Below are positions 1 to 9,153 of a stretch of 64,000 nt of DNA, piece after piece. Within the stretch, counting starts at the first letter, position 1; each line of letters begins with the position of its first letter. The position numbers and the translations under genes are program-made. A model generated the notes under the pieces. The model was not told where the DNA came from. It did no database searches and saw only the letters and a list, made by a program, of their open reading frames with translations. Source of the stretch: Microbacterium capsulatum (lineage in GTDB: Bacteria > Actinomycetota > Actinomycetes > Actinomycetales > Microbacteriaceae); assembly GCF_030865425.1 (NCBI RefSeq), contig NZ_JAVFCB010000003.1, positions 363,153 through 427,152 of the forward strand. The letters run 5' to 3'.

Positions 1-902
1 ATCGGATAGCCGGCCTCGGGGAGCTTGGCGGCGAACAGCGCGCGCAGATCCGCCCACCGCGCGTCACCGAAGGCGACGGATGCCGCGAGATCGTCCGCGA
101 ACCACGCGGTGGTGCCGTCGGTGCGGTCGAGATGCCCGAGCAGGATCACTCCGGACGCATGCAGCGTGCGGTAGTTCAGATCGCGTCCGCCGTCGGCGCC
201 GGTGAACTGCGGGTTGGCGATCAGCCGGATGGCGGCGGTGATGTCGGTGAGGCGCTGCTCGTAGAAGCCGACGCGGTTGATCCAGGTGACGATGTCCAGC
301 CCGCCCAGCCGGCGCGGATACCACGGCGCCCTGCCGCAGGAGAGGTAGACCTCATGGCCTGCGAGACGCAGCTCGTCGGCGATCTGGCAGCCGGTCTCGC
401 CGCTGCCGATGACGAGCACCGCGCCGTCGCCGATGGACGCGGGACTGCGGTAGTCGAGGGCGTCGAGCACCGGCACCGCGTCCGGGAAGCGCCACGCGGG
501 CGGCCGCAGGGGTCGCTGGAACGCGCCCGTGCACACGACGACCGTGTCGGCGTCCATCGTCCCCTCCGACGTCCGCAGGCGGAAGGGATGCTCTTCGCCG
601 GCGGCGAGGCCCTCGACCGCGACGCCCTCGCGCACGGGCAGGTCCCATCGCCACCGATATCGCTCGAGGAATTCGACGATCTCGTCGCGGGGGACGTGGC
701 CCTCCGGGTCGCCCCCGGCATAGGGGCTCCCCGGCAGGGCCAACGTCCAGTTCGGGGTCACCAGCGTGAAGCTGTCCCAGCGATCGCGCCACGCCTGGCC
801 GACGCGGGCGCGCTCCAGCACAGTGTGCGCGACATCGCGAACGGTAAGTCCCCGGCTCACGGCCAACCCAGCCTGACCTGCGCCGATAATCACCACCGGC
901 AT
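1..902 (-). CDS. Flavin-containing monooxygenase / NAD(P)-binding FAD oxidoreductase, 3' end beyond window
   Basis: Translation from the ATG at 902 gives a cytosolic flavoprotein that opens with a Rossmann dinucleotide motif (VIIGAGQAGLAVS, residues 4-16) and has a second one near residue 160 (VLVIGSGETGCQIA), the usual FAD plus NAD(P) pair of group B monooxygenases and YhhW/CzcO-like proteins. Between them are the family's Trp/Arg-rich stretch (QAWRDRWDSF) and PGSPYAGGDPEGHVPRDEIVEFL. The frame is open to base 1, so about 300 residues are present and the C-terminus is missing. The start is uncertain. The ATG at 902 has only a weak GGAAG upstream. A strong GGGAGG site lies in front of another ATG about 70 bp upstream, but that ATG is in a different frame, so either it is unused or a base has been lost. 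The substrate is unknown. Transcribed divergently from the gene at 1151. Confidence 0.75.
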   Translation of the reverse strand, partial: MPVVIIGAGQAGLAVSRGLTVRDVAHTVLERARVGQAWRDRWDSFTLVTPNWTLALPGSPYAGGDPEGHVPRDEIVEFLERYRWRWDLPVREGVAVEGLAAGEEHPFRLRTSEGTMDADTVVVCTGAFQRPLRPPAWRFPDAVPVLDALDYRSPASIGDGAVLVIGSGETGCQIADELRLAGHEVYLSCGRAPWYPRRLGGLDIVTWINRVGFYEQRLTDITAAIRLIANPQFTGADGGRDLNYRTLHASGVILLGHLDRTDGTTAWFADDLAASVAFGDARWADLRALFAAKLPEAGYP

Positions 903-974
903 GTCGCGATCTTCCCACTTCGCGGTCCCGCCGACAAGAAGCCTGCGGGCTGCTCAGAGTGTTCATCGACACCT

Positions 975-1022
975 CCCGGTGCTGTCTCTCCGGATCCCGG
1001 CATACGGCGTGCCGGGTGCCGG
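975..1022. promoter_or_regulatory. Hairpin between divergent genes
   Basis: CCCGGCA and TGCCGGG form a 7-bp stem with a 7-nt loop, flanked on both sides by GGATCC-containing repeats. It lies in the roughly 250-bp divergent intergenic region. It could be a terminator-like element or a protein site; there is no T-tract. Confidence 0.3.
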
Positions 1023-1110
1023 ATCCGACGGTCAGGAGTCCGACGGCGCGATGGCCTCCGGAGCCCTCGTCGCCTCTTGCGGTCCGCCCCGCGAAGTGCC
1101 ATCCTGCAAG

Positions 1111-1132
1111 TAATTCCTCAACTGATGAATTA
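1111..1132. promoter_or_regulatory. 22-bp imperfect palindrome, operator candidate
   Basis: The site reads TAATTC, TCA, TGA, GAATTA around a short centre. It is symmetric over 22 bp apart from two mismatched pairs, and is AT-rich in a very GC-rich region. It sits 19-40 bp upstream of the ATG at 1151, where a repressor would block transcription. The shape is typical of MarR-family operators, but no MarR gene is in the window. Confidence 0.45.
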
Positions 1133-1150
1133 TGACCCGAAGGATGCCGC

Positions 1151-3760
1151 ATGGACAGCGGAGACGTCACCCCCGGCGAGCCCCTCATCCTCGACCTCGC
1201 CGCACTGTCGGCCGCCGACCTCGGCGCTGTGGGCGGGAAGGCCGCGAACCTCGGCGAACTCATCCGCGCCGGCTTCGACGTCCCCACGGGGTTCTGCATC
1301 ACCACCCAGGCGTATCGCCTGGCCGTGCGCGGAACCGCTGTGGAGGACGGGACGACGACCGACGCGCCCGCGGCGCGCGCCGCGATCCTGGCGGCGCCGT
1401 TCCCCGATTCAGTCGCGGACGTTCTCCGAGCCGCCTACACGCGGCTCGGAGAAGGACCGGTCGCCGTGCGGTCGTCCGCCACCGCGGAGGATCTGCCCGG
1501 CGCGAGCTTCGCCGGCCAGCAGGACACCTACCTCGGCATCGCCGGCATCGACGACGTGCTCGATGCCGTGCAGCGGTGCTGGGCATCGCTCTGGACCGAT
1601 CGCGCCGTCGCCTACCGCGCCGCGCAGGGGATCGACGGGGCCGGGGTCGCGCTGGCCGTCGTGGTGCAGTCGATGGTCGATGCGGAGTCCGCGGGCGTGC
1701 TGTTCACGGCCGACCCCGTGACCGGCCGGCGCAGGCAGGCCGTGCTCGACGCCGCCCGCGGGCTCGGCGAGGCCGTGGTCTCCGGCTCCGTGGACCCGGA
1801 CCATTTCGTCATCGATACCGGCACCGGCCGGATCCTCGACCGCAGACGCGGCGGGGGCGACGCGGTGAGCGTCACGGACCCGCAGGTGAGGGCGCTCGCG
1901 TCCCTCGGCGATCGCGTCGAGGGCGCGTTCGGCAGCCCGCAGGACATCGAGTGGGCCATCGACTCCGACGGGCACCTGTGGCTCACGCAGTCGCGCCCGA
2001 TCACGACGCTGTATCCCGTGCCGGTGCGGGATGCGCCGAAGCCCCCCGACGAGATCCGCGCGTTCTTCTGCATCAGTCTCGCGCAGGGCCTGCACCGGCC
2101 GATCACCCCGATGGGCGTCGCGGCGTTCCGCGTGATCGGCGCGGGCTTCCTGGATCTCATCGGCCGCCGCCCCGACCGGATCGTCGACGGCCCCGGGGGC
2201 CTTGCGGTGGGCGGCGATCGCCTGTTCGTCGACGCGACGCCCATCGTGCGCTCCGCCGCAGGGCGCTTCATCTTCCCGCGGGCGCTCGATGTCATGGAGG
2301 CGCGCTCCGCGGTCGTGCTGCGCGGGCTGCTCGACGACCCGCGCTTCGCCGTCGTCCCGGGATCGCGCCGGCGCTTCGCGCGCGGGTTCCTGCATCTCGC
2401 GGCCCGCATCCGCGCTCCGTTCGTCTTCGTGCAGGCGCTCGCCGACCCGGCCGCGGCGCAGCGACGGGTGCGTCGGCTCGAGGCCGAGGTGCGCGCGTTC
2501 GAATACCCGTCCGGCACGATCCCCGACCGTGTGGACGGCGTCGTCGACCTCGTCTTCCGCGCGATGCCGTACGCGCCGCGGGCCATCCCCGGCGCGGCCG
2601 CAGGCTTCGCGATGCTCGGCCTCGCGGGGCGCCTGCTGGGCGACGCGGCCCGGCCCGGCGACCTGCAGACCGTGCTGCGCAGCGTCCCCGACAACATCAC
2701 GACCCAGATGGACCTCGACCTGTGGCGCCTCGCCGTGGCCGCGCGCTCCGATGCCGCCGCGGCGACCGCGCTCGGGACCCGGCCGGCGCGCGACCTGGCG
2801 GACGACTACCTCGCCGGGAGCCTGCCGGCCGTGCTGCAGAGCCGGATGGCCGACTTCCTCGATCGCTACGGCCATCGGGCGGTCGCCGAGATCGACCTCG
2901 GGATGCCGCGCTGGGCGGACGACCCCGCGCACCTGTTCGGGGTCCTGTCCGGCTACCTGCGGCTCGACGCGGAGGCCGACACCCCGGCGGAGCACTTCGC
3001 GGCGGGGGCCCGCGACGCGACCACCATGATGCGGACGCTCTACGCCCGCGCGCGCAAGCGCAGCCGGATCCGAGCCCGCGCGGTGGGGTTCTGCCTGAGG
3101 CGCGCGCGGGCGCTCGTCGGCATGCGGGAGATGCCGAAGTATCTCGTCATCATCGCCCTGCGACGGGCCCGCGAGACGATGCTCGCGATCGGGCGCGAAC
3201 TGGCGGATGCGGGCCTGCTCGCCGATCCTCAGGACGTGTTCTTCCTCGGCTTCGAGGAGACCAAACAGGTCGCCGCGGGTGCCGATCTGCGCGCCGTCAT
3301 CCGGGAACGGCGGTCACGCTACGACAGCGAGCTGCAGCGCCGGCACGTGCCGCGCGTGCTGCTGTCGGACGGCACGGAACCGGAGGCTGTGTCGTCGGCC
3401 GCGGCGGGGCCGGAGGGCGCGCTCCGCGGCACGCCCGCCTCCGCGGGAACGATCACGGCGCGCGCCCGCGTCATCCTGGATCCGGTCGGCGCCGAACTGC
3501 AGCCCGGCGAGATCCTCGTCGCTCCGTCCACCGATCCGGGCTGGACCCCCCTCTTCCTCACAGCCGGCGGCCTCGTCATGGAGATGGGCGGCGCGAACAG
3601 CCACGGCGCGGTCGTCGCCCGCGAGTACGGCATCCCCGCGGTCGTCGGCGTCGCCCGGGCGACCGAGACGATCTCCACGGGAGACGAGGTGACGATCGAC
3701 GGCGCAGCCGGGACCGCCACCGTGGCATCGGCGACGCGCACCGAGCAGAACCCCGTCTGA
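1151..3760 (+). CDS. Rifampin phosphotransferase-like / PEP-synthase-like phosphotransferase
   Basis: 869 residues with the three-part layout of rifampin phosphotransferase (RPH), and matching its roughly 865-residue length. The N-terminal ATP-grasp part has VGGKAANLGELIRAG near residue 22 and VAVRSSATAEDLPGASFAG near residue 100. A variable middle domain follows. A C-terminal phosphohistidine domain has MGGANSHGAVVAREYG with the swivelling His at about residue 818. By family knowledge, ATP is split into AMP and phosphate while the beta-phosphate passes through the His to the acceptor. In RPH the acceptor is rifamycin; in PEP synthase it is pyruvate. The catalytic C-terminal PEP/pyruvate barrel of PEP synthase is absent, which favours RPH or a relative. 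The start has GAAGGA upstream. The rifamycin-associated element is not visible upstream; a different palindrome (1111-1132) is. Confidence 0.75.
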   Translation: MDSGDVTPGEPLILDLAALSAADLGAVGGKAANLGELIRAGFDVPTGFCITTQAYRLAVRGTAVEDGTTTDAPAARAAILAAPFPDSVADVLRAAYTRLGEGPVAVRSSATAEDLPGASFAGQQDTYLGIAGIDDVLDAVQRCWASLWTDRAVAYRAAQGIDGAGVALAVVVQSMVDAESAGVLFTADPVTGRRRQAVLDAARGLGEAVVSGSVDPDHFVIDTGTGRILDRRRGGGDAVSVTDPQVRALASLGDRVEGAFGSPQDIEWAIDSDGHLWLTQSRPITTLYPVPVRDAPKPPDEIRAFFCISLAQGLHRPITPMGVAAFRVIGAGFLDLIGRRPDRIVDGPGGLAVGGDRLFVDATPIVRSAAGRFIFPRALDVMEARSAVVLRGLLDDPRFAVVPGSRRRFARGFLHLAARIRAPFVFVQALADPAAAQRRVRRLEAEVRAFEYPSGTIPDRVDGVVDLVFRAMPYAPRAIPGAAAGFAMLGLAGRLLGDAARPGDLQTVLRSVPDNITTQMDLDLWRLAVAARSDAAAATALGTRPARDLADDYLAGSLPAVLQSRMADFLDRYGHRAVAEIDLGMPRWADDPAHLFGVLSGYLRLDAEADTPAEHFAAGARDATTMMRTLYARARKRSRIRARAVGFCLRRARALVGMREMPKYLVIIALRRARETMLAIGRELADAGLLADPQDVFFLGFEETKQVAAGADLRAVIRERRSRYDSELQRRHVPRVLLSDGTEPEAVSSAAAGPEGALRGTPASAGTITARARVILDPVGAELQPGEILVAPSTDPGWTPLFLTAGGLVMEMGGANSHGAVVAREYGIPAVVGVARATETISTGDEVTIDGAAGTATVASATRTEQNPV

Positions 3761-3819
3761 TGCCTCGCAGGGAACTACGGCTAGCGTGAGTCCATGACTT
3801 CACCGCGAAGGCGCGCGTC

Positions 3820-5367
3820 ATGACGATGACCGTCGCCGAGCTCATCGCCGAGCCGCAACTGGGCCTCACGCTCATCGCCGGCGCGGCGGGCCTGGAGAAC
3901 CCCATCACGTGGGCTCACACGTCAGACCTGCCGCGGCTGTGGGAGTGGGTGACGGGCGGCGAGCTCATGATGACGAACGGCATGTCGATCCCCGCGGACG
4001 CCCCCGGCCAGGTCGCGCTCATCGAGGCGCTCGTCGTCGCGGGCGCCAGTGCGCTCGCCATCGGCGAGAAGATGCACGCGCCGCAGCTTCAGCCCGAGTT
4101 CCTGGCCGCGTCCGACGAGCTCGCGTTCCCGGTGCTGTCGATCCCGTTCCCGCTGCCGTTCATCGCGATCGCCCGTTCCGTCGCGGAGTCGTCGATGCTC
4201 GAGGAGTCCCAGCGGCTGCGGCAGACCGCGCGCATGTACGACCTGATGCGGCAGACCGGCACCTCGGGCGACGAATGGCGCGAGCTCCTGCGCGGCATCG
4301 GCGGCAACCTCGACGCCGCCGTGTTCGTCGTGAACCGGCGGTGCCTGCACCCGTGGCACGCCGACGACCCGACGCTGCCGGCCGATGTCTCCGCCGCCCT
4401 GGCGCCCCTGCTCAGCGCGCCCGTCGACGCGAGCAAGAAGTTCCTCTGGCACCGGCTCGCCGACGCCCGCGACATCCTGATGATGGACGTCCCCACCCAC
4501 GCCGATGCGGTGCTCGTGGTCCTGCCGCGCTCGGTGCTGCATCCGGACGCCGTCGTGCTCCTGCACGCCGCGACCGTCGTCGGGCTGGTGCTGTCGCGCA
4601 TCACCCTCGCGCGCGAGAGCGAACGGCGTCTCGGTGCCGAGATCCTCGCGCAGGTGCTGGACGGCCGCGTGGGCGCCGCCGAGTTCGAACGGCGGATCGG
4701 CGACTTCGGCGTGCCGGCGGACGAGTTCATCGTCGCGTCGCTCGCCGGCGCCGACGACAGGCAGCTCACCGATGTGCACCTGTCGCTGTGGCGTCACGGG
4801 GCGGCTTCCCTCGGCGTCCGGCGTCTGAGCAGACTCCATCTGCTGCTGCCGGCGGTCGGCACCGAGGAGGTGCTGCGGCACGTCGTCGACCCCGGGGTCC
4901 GCATCGGCCTCAGCCGGCCGTCGGATGTCAACGGGTTGCAGCGCGCCCTGCAGGAGTCACTGTGGGCGCTCGCAACCGCGGAGAGCGTCGCCGAGCCGCT
5001 GCTGATCTACGCGGAGGGGCCGTCCTGGCTCGGATTGACGTCCTTCGAGGAAGGAGCCGCTCTCGTCGAACGGCTCCTCGGCCCCGTCATCGCGTACGAG
5101 GCCGGTCATCAGCCGGACCTGCTCATCACGTTGAAGACCTTCCTCGAGGCGCAGCGGTCGGTGCAGAAGACGGCCGCCGCCCTGTTCGTGCACCGGCAGA
5201 CGATCGTCTACCGGATGCACAAGATCGGAGAGCTCACCGGACTCGACATGGCGGAGACCTCCACCATCGCGCAGCTGTGGTTCGCCCTGCAGATCCACGA
5301 GGCGATGGACGCGCAGAACCTCGCGGCGACGGTCACCCGTCCGCTCCATCGACCGCGAGATCCCTGA
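3820..5367 (+). CDS. PucR-family transcriptional regulator
   Basis: 515 residues. The N-terminal PucR sensory domain (about residues 5-130) has [18 protein letters not shown] and later [15 protein letters not shown]-like middle follows. The C-terminal PucR/CdaR-type HTH has [28 protein letters not shown] around residues 445-475. Family members activate purine, allantoin or amine catabolism genes in response to a metabolite. It faces the minus-strand amine/guanidino catabolism run and converges with glyA, its 3' end overlapping the glyA 3' end by 35 bp, so it is the obvious candidate regulator of that run. The start at 3820 has GAAGG nine bases upstream; an earlier ATG at 3794 is blocked by a stop. 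Confidence 0.88.
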   Translation: MTMTVAELIAEPQLGLTLIAGAAGLENPITWAHTSDLPRLWEWVTGGELMMTNGMSIPADAPGQVALIEALVVAGASALAIGEKMHAPQLQPEFLAASDELAFPVLSIPFPLPFIAIARSVAESSMLEESQRLRQTARMYDLMRQTGTSGDEWRELLRGIGGNLDAAVFVVNRRCLHPWHADDPTLPADVSAALAPLLSAPVDASKKFLWHRLADARDILMMDVPTHADAVLVVLPRSVLHPDAVVLLHAATVVGLVLSRITLARESERRLGAEILAQVLDGRVGAAEFERRIGDFGVPADEFIVASLAGADDRQLTDVHLSLWRHGAASLGVRRLSRLHLLLPAVGTEEVLRHVVDPGVRIGLSRPSDVNGLQRALQESLWALATAESVAEPLLIYAEGPSWLGLTSFEEGAALVERLLGPVIAYEAGHQPDLLITLKTFLEAQRSVQKTAAALFVHRQTIVYRMHKIGELTGLDMAETSTIAQLWFALQIHEAMDAQNLAATVTRPLHRPRDP

Positions 5368-6655
5368 CGCCGGGATACAGCGGGTGCGCGTCCGCAAGGG
5401 CGGCGACCCGGCGGCGCAGCGGCTCGAGAGCCGCATCCGGTCCGGCGATCAGCGCCGCGGCGATGATGTCCGCGACCTCCCGGAACGAGTTCTCGTCGAA
5501 CCCGCGCGTCGCAAGGGCGGGCGTGCCGATCCGCAGGCCCGACGTCACCATGGGCGGGCGCGGATCGAAGGGCACCGCGTTGCGGTTGACCGTGATGTCG
5601 ATCGAGGCGAGACGGTCCTCGGCCTGCTGACCGTCGAGGACGCAGTCGCGTAGGTCGACGAGCACGAGGTGCACGTCCGTCCCGCCCGAGACCACCGTGA
5701 TCCCGTGGGCGGCCACATCGGGCCGGGTCAGGCGCTCGGCGAGGATCCGTGCGCCCGCCAGCACGCGCTCCTGGCGCTCGCGGAACTCGTCGCTCGCGGC
5801 GATCTTGAAGGCGACCGCCTTGCCCGCGATGACGTGCTCGAGCGGGCCGCCCTGCTGACCGGGGAACACCGCGGAGTTGATCTTCTTCGCGATGTCGGGA
5901 TCGTTCGTGAGGATCACCCCGCCGCGCGGACCTCCGAGCGTCTTGTGGGTCGTCGACGTGGTGACGTGCGCGTGCGGCACGGGGCTCGGATGCAGCCCCG
6001 CCGCGACGAGTCCCGCGAAGTGCGCCATGTCCACCATGAGGTGCGCGTCGACGAGGTCCGCGATGCGGCGGAACTCGGCGAAGTCGAGCTGACGCGGGTA
6101 GGCGGACCATCCCGCGACGATCAGCTTCGGCCGGTGCTCGAGAGCGAGCCGCTCGACCTCCTCCATGTCGACACGGAGGTCGCCTTCGCGCACCTGGTAC
6201 GGGACGACGTCGTAGAGCTTGCCGGAGAAGTTGATCCGCATGCCGTGAGTCAGGTGCCCGCCATGCGCGAGGCTCAGGCCCATGATGGTGTCGCCGGGAG
6301 TGAGCAGGGCGTGCATCACGGCGGCGTTCGCCTGGGCGCCGGAGTGCGGCTGGACGTTCGCGAACTCCGCCCCGAACAGTGCCTTCAGCCGGGTGATGGC
6401 GAGCTCCTCGATGACGTCGATGTGCTCGCATCCGCCGTAGTAGCGCCGCCCCGGGTATCCCTCGGCGTACTTGTTCGTGAGCACCGAGCCCTGCGCCTGC
6501 ATGACCGCGACCGCGGTGTGGTTCTCGGACGCGATCATCTCCAGCCCGTGGCGCTGGCGGCGCAGCTCGGCGTCGATCTGCGCGGCGACCTCGGGATCGA
6601 GGTCGGCGATGTCGGCGTCGAGCGTCGCGGTGCCGAGGCGCGTCACGCCTGCCAC
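5333..6655 (-). CDS. glyA: Serine hydroxymethyltransferase
   Basis: 440 residues. PLP enzyme interconverting serine plus tetrahydrofolate with glycine plus methylene-tetrahydrofolate in the cytosol. The signature [15 protein letters not shown] carries the PLP lysine at residue 238; [21 protein letters not shown] and the [13 protein letters not shown]-contact segment are intact. The start overlaps the end of the ureohydrolase gene by 13 bp, so the two are translationally coupled and this is probably a catabolic copy serving the local pathway rather than the housekeeping one. Glycine or one-carbon units released from the substrate could be fed through it; this is inference. The 3' end overlaps pucR convergently. 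Confidence 0.95.
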   Translation of the reverse strand: MAGVTRLGTATLDADIADLDPEVAAQIDAELRRQRHGLEMIASENHTAVAVMQAQGSVLTNKYAEGYPGRRYYGGCEHIDVIEELAITRLKALFGAEFANVQPHSGAQANAAVMHALLTPGDTIMGLSLAHGGHLTHGMRINFSGKLYDVVPYQVREGDLRVDMEEVERLALEHRPKLIVAGWSAYPRQLDFAEFRRIADLVDAHLMVDMAHFAGLVAAGLHPSPVPHAHVTTSTTHKTLGGPRGGVILTNDPDIAKKINSAVFPGQQGGPLEHVIAGKAVAFKIAASDEFRERQERVLAGARILAERLTRPDVAAHGITVVSGGTDVHLVLVDLRDCVLDGQQAEDRLASIDITVNRNAVPFDPRPPMVTSGLRIGTPALATRGFDENSFREVADIIAAALIAGPDAALEPLRRRVAALADAHPLYPGVRDLAVDGADG

Positions 6656-7644
6656 GCGACTTCCTTCTCATCCGCCGCCGCACGGGCCTCGATGGCGTCG
6701 CGGTTCGCCATGAGGGCGAGGAGGTCGAAGACGAGCGTGGCCCCGGCCAGGGCGGTGACGCTGGCGTGGTCGTACGACGGCGCGATCTCGACGACGTCCG
6801 CGCCGACGATGTTGATGCCATCGAGGCCGCGCAGCACGGCGAGCAGTTCGCGGGAGTGCATGCCGCCCATCTCCGGAGTCCCGGTTCCGGGGGCGTAGGA
6901 CGGGTCGAGCACGTCGATGTCGATCGACACGTACACGGGGGTGTCGCCGAGGCGATCCTTGATGCGCTGGATCGTGCCGGCGATCCCGATCACGTCGATG
7001 TCCGAGCACCGGACGATCTGGAACCCGAACTCGTGGTCGCGGATGAAGTCGTCGCGGTCGTACACGGGCCCGCGGATGCCGATGTGCATCGACTTGTCCT
7101 CGATGAGCAGGCCCTCCTCGAAGGCGCGCCGGAACATCGTGCCGTGGGTCACGGGCTGGTCGAAGTAGGTGTCCCACGTGTCGAGATGCGCGTCGAAGTG
7201 GAGGAGGGCCACGGGGCCACGGGCCTTCGCCAGCGCACGGAGCATCGGGAGGGCGATCGTGTGGTCGCCGCCGATCGAGACGAGCTTCTTGCCGTCGCCG
7301 AGCAGCGGCAGCGCCTGCTCCTCGATCTCGCGCACGGCACGCGTGATGTCGTACGGCGTGCACGCGATGTCACCTGCGTCCACGACCTGGCAGGCGGCGA
7401 CCGGCTCCACGTCGAGCTCCGGGTGGTAGCCGGGCCGCAGCAGGCGGGACGCCTCGCGCACCGCCGACGGGCCGAAGCGCGCTCCCGGCCGGAACGACGT
7501 GCCGCCGTCGAACGGGACGCCGACGATGGCGATGTCGTAGTCCGGGACGCGGTCGAGCTCGGGAAGGCGGGCGAAGGTCGAGATTCCGGCGTAGCGCGGC
7601 ACCTTGGTCGCGTCGACGGGACCGACGGGGTTGGCAACGGCCAT
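6643..7644 (-). CDS. Agmatinase / guanidinobutyrase-type ureohydrolase
   Basis: 333 residues. Arginase-superfamily Mn enzyme that hydrolyses a guanidino group to urea and an amine. All metal motifs are present: [22 protein letters not shown] and [20 protein letters not shown]. The N-terminal [19 protein letters not shown] is typical of agmatinase and guanidinobutyrase rather than arginase. Sequence alone does not separate agmatine, 4-guanidinobutyrate or shorter guanidino acids. Downstream in the run is glyA (13-bp overlap), upstream the NCS1 permease (30-bp gap, GGAT before the ATG). With the aminoaldehyde-type dehydrogenase at 10,457-11,959 this fits agmatine to putrescine to 4-aminobutyrate. 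Confidence 0.85.
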   Translation of the reverse strand: MAVANPVGPVDATKVPRYAGISTFARLPELDRVPDYDIAIVGVPFDGGTSFRPGARFGPSAVREASRLLRPGYHPELDVEPVAACQVVDAGDIACTPYDITRAVREIEEQALPLLGDGKKLVSIGGDHTIALPMLRALAKARGPVALLHFDAHLDTWDTYFDQPVTHGTMFRRAFEEGLLIEDKSMHIGIRGPVYDRDDFIRDHEFGFQIVRCSDIDVIGIAGTIQRIKDRLGDTPVYVSIDIDVLDPSYAPGTGTPEMGGMHSRELLAVLRGLDGINIVGADVVEIAPSYDHASVTALAGATLVFDLLALMANRDAIEARAAADEKEVAWQA

Positions 7645-7674
7645 TTCAGATCCTTTCAGGAGGAGAGAGGGGTG

Positions 7675-9090
7675 TCAGCCGTTGACCGGTGTGCGGTCGG
7701 CTTCCGACAGAAGGGGCGTCACGGTGCGCAGGTTCCGCACCCTGACGAGCCCGAGGTAGATGAAGAAGGTCGCGATGGTGCCGACGACCCAAGCGGTGTC
7801 GATGCCGCCGATGGCGACGGCGATCGGGCCCTCGTAGATCGCGGTCGACATGAACGGGATCTGCACCACGAAGCCGAGGATGTAGCTGAGCACCGCCGGC
7901 ATGTTGAAGGCGCCGTACCCGCTCTTCGGGTCGCTGAACGACTCCGGGTCGTAGTGCCCCTTGTTCACGATGTAGTAGTCGACGAGGTTGACGATGCTCC
8001 ACGGGATGAGGAGGTAGACCAGGATATTGATGAAGTTCGAGTAGGCGACGAGGAAGTCGTCCGAGAACCCGATCGAGACCGCGAAGGCGACGACCGCGAT
8101 GACGGTCGCGGTGATGTTCCTCGCCCATGCACGGGGCGACCACCTCAGGTTGAACGTCTGGATGCAGGTGAGCACGCAGAGCGACGGACCGTAGAGGTTG
8201 ATCACGCCGGCGTCGAGCGAGCCGAAGAAGAACACCAGCATCACGAACACGAAGAGCGGTGCGGGCAGGATGCTCGACAGTGTCGCCAGCGACGCCTCGC
8301 CGCCGAGCCCCGCGATGATGAGCGCGCCGACGGCCATGGTGGCGAGGCCGCCGACGACCGTTCCGATGTACGTGTACCAGAAGGCGGCGCGCGCCGACGT
8401 CCTGGTCGGCAGATAGCGCGAGTAGTCGGAGACGTACGGCGCGTAGGACAGCTGCCAGATGCCGGCGACGGAGGCCATCCCGAGGAATCCGGTCCAGTTG
8501 AACGATCCGGAGGCGTGGGCCTGCCCGTTCACGGCGGAGATCGTCGTGTAGATGAGGGTGAGGACGAGGGCGATCGTGGAGAGCCAGATGAGCACGCGGT
8601 TGAGCCGGTGGATGAACCGGTACCCGAAGACGACCGCGACGAGGGTCAGCCCGGTGCTGATCGCCAGCCCTGCCACCGTGCCGATCCCCGGGAACACCGC
8701 GACCAGCGTCTGCTGGGCGAGCACCATGAGCGACACGAAGAATCCGACGTACATGAGGATGACGACGACGATCACGAGCAGGGATCCGTACATCCCGAAC
8801 TGCCCTCGGGCCTGGATCATCTGCGGGACGCCGAGTGTGGGCCCCTGCGCGGAGTGCAGCGCCATGAAGACGGCGCCGATGATGTTGCCGATGACGAGGG
8901 CGACGAGGGTGGACGTGAGATCGAGGTGGTAGATCGTCGGCCCGAGGATGCCGGTGACCACCGACAGCGGGATGATCTGGACCGTGAACCAGAACGAGAA
9001 GAGGTGCTTGACCTTCCCGTTCCGCTGGGACTCGGGGACGGGTTGAATCGTCAGGTCTTCGACGACGGAGACGCTGTCGTGCTCATCCAT
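7675..9090 (-). CDS. NCS1-family cytosine/purine-type permease
   Basis: 471 residues with about 12 hydrophobic segments in the pattern of nucleobase:cation symporter-1 proteins (PF02133). Visible features include the cytosolic N-terminus, the first helix FSFWFTVQIIPLSVVTG, the Gly/Ala-rich helix with LGVPQMIQARGQFG characteristic of the family, and the late NILVYLLIPWSIVNLVDYY segment. By family it imports a nucleobase, hydantoin, allantoin, thiamine or related N-containing solute with H+ or Na+. Its place between the ureohydrolase and the FAD oxidase makes it the likely uptake system for this cluster's substrate. Confidence 0.88.
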   Translation of the reverse strand: MDEHDSVSVVEDLTIQPVPESQRNGKVKHLFSFWFTVQIIPLSVVTGILGPTIYHLDLTSTLVALVIGNIIGAVFMALHSAQGPTLGVPQMIQARGQFGMYGSLLVIVVVILMYVGFFVSLMVLAQQTLVAVFPGIGTVAGLAISTGLTLVAVVFGYRFIHRLNRVLIWLSTIALVLTLIYTTISAVNGQAHASGSFNWTGFLGMASVAGIWQLSYAPYVSDYSRYLPTRTSARAAFWYTYIGTVVGGLATMAVGALIIAGLGGEASLATLSSILPAPLFVFVMLVFFFGSLDAGVINLYGPSLCVLTCIQTFNLRWSPRAWARNITATVIAVVAFAVSIGFSDDFLVAYSNFINILVYLLIPWSIVNLVDYYIVNKGHYDPESFSDPKSGYGAFNMPAVLSYILGFVVQIPFMSTAIYEGPIAVAIGGIDTAWVVGTIATFFIYLGLVRVRNLRTVTPLLSEADRTPVNG

Positions 9091-9153
9091 GGACGCATCC
9101 TTTCGATGCTTGCCGCGACGCTGCGGCTTCGGGTTTTTTTCGGGTTGCCCGGG

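Noticed and set aside
1000..1150. Rifamycin-associated element upstream of the RPH-like gene
   Set aside because: Searched by eye for the published inverted repeat; not present.
132..1721. Long plus-strand frame over the monooxygenase and its neighbour
   Set aside because: High-GC shadow frame; the reverse frames carry the real motifs.
1409..2995. Long minus-strand frame inside the RPH-like gene
   Set aside because: Shadow of an intact gene with all motifs on the plus strand.
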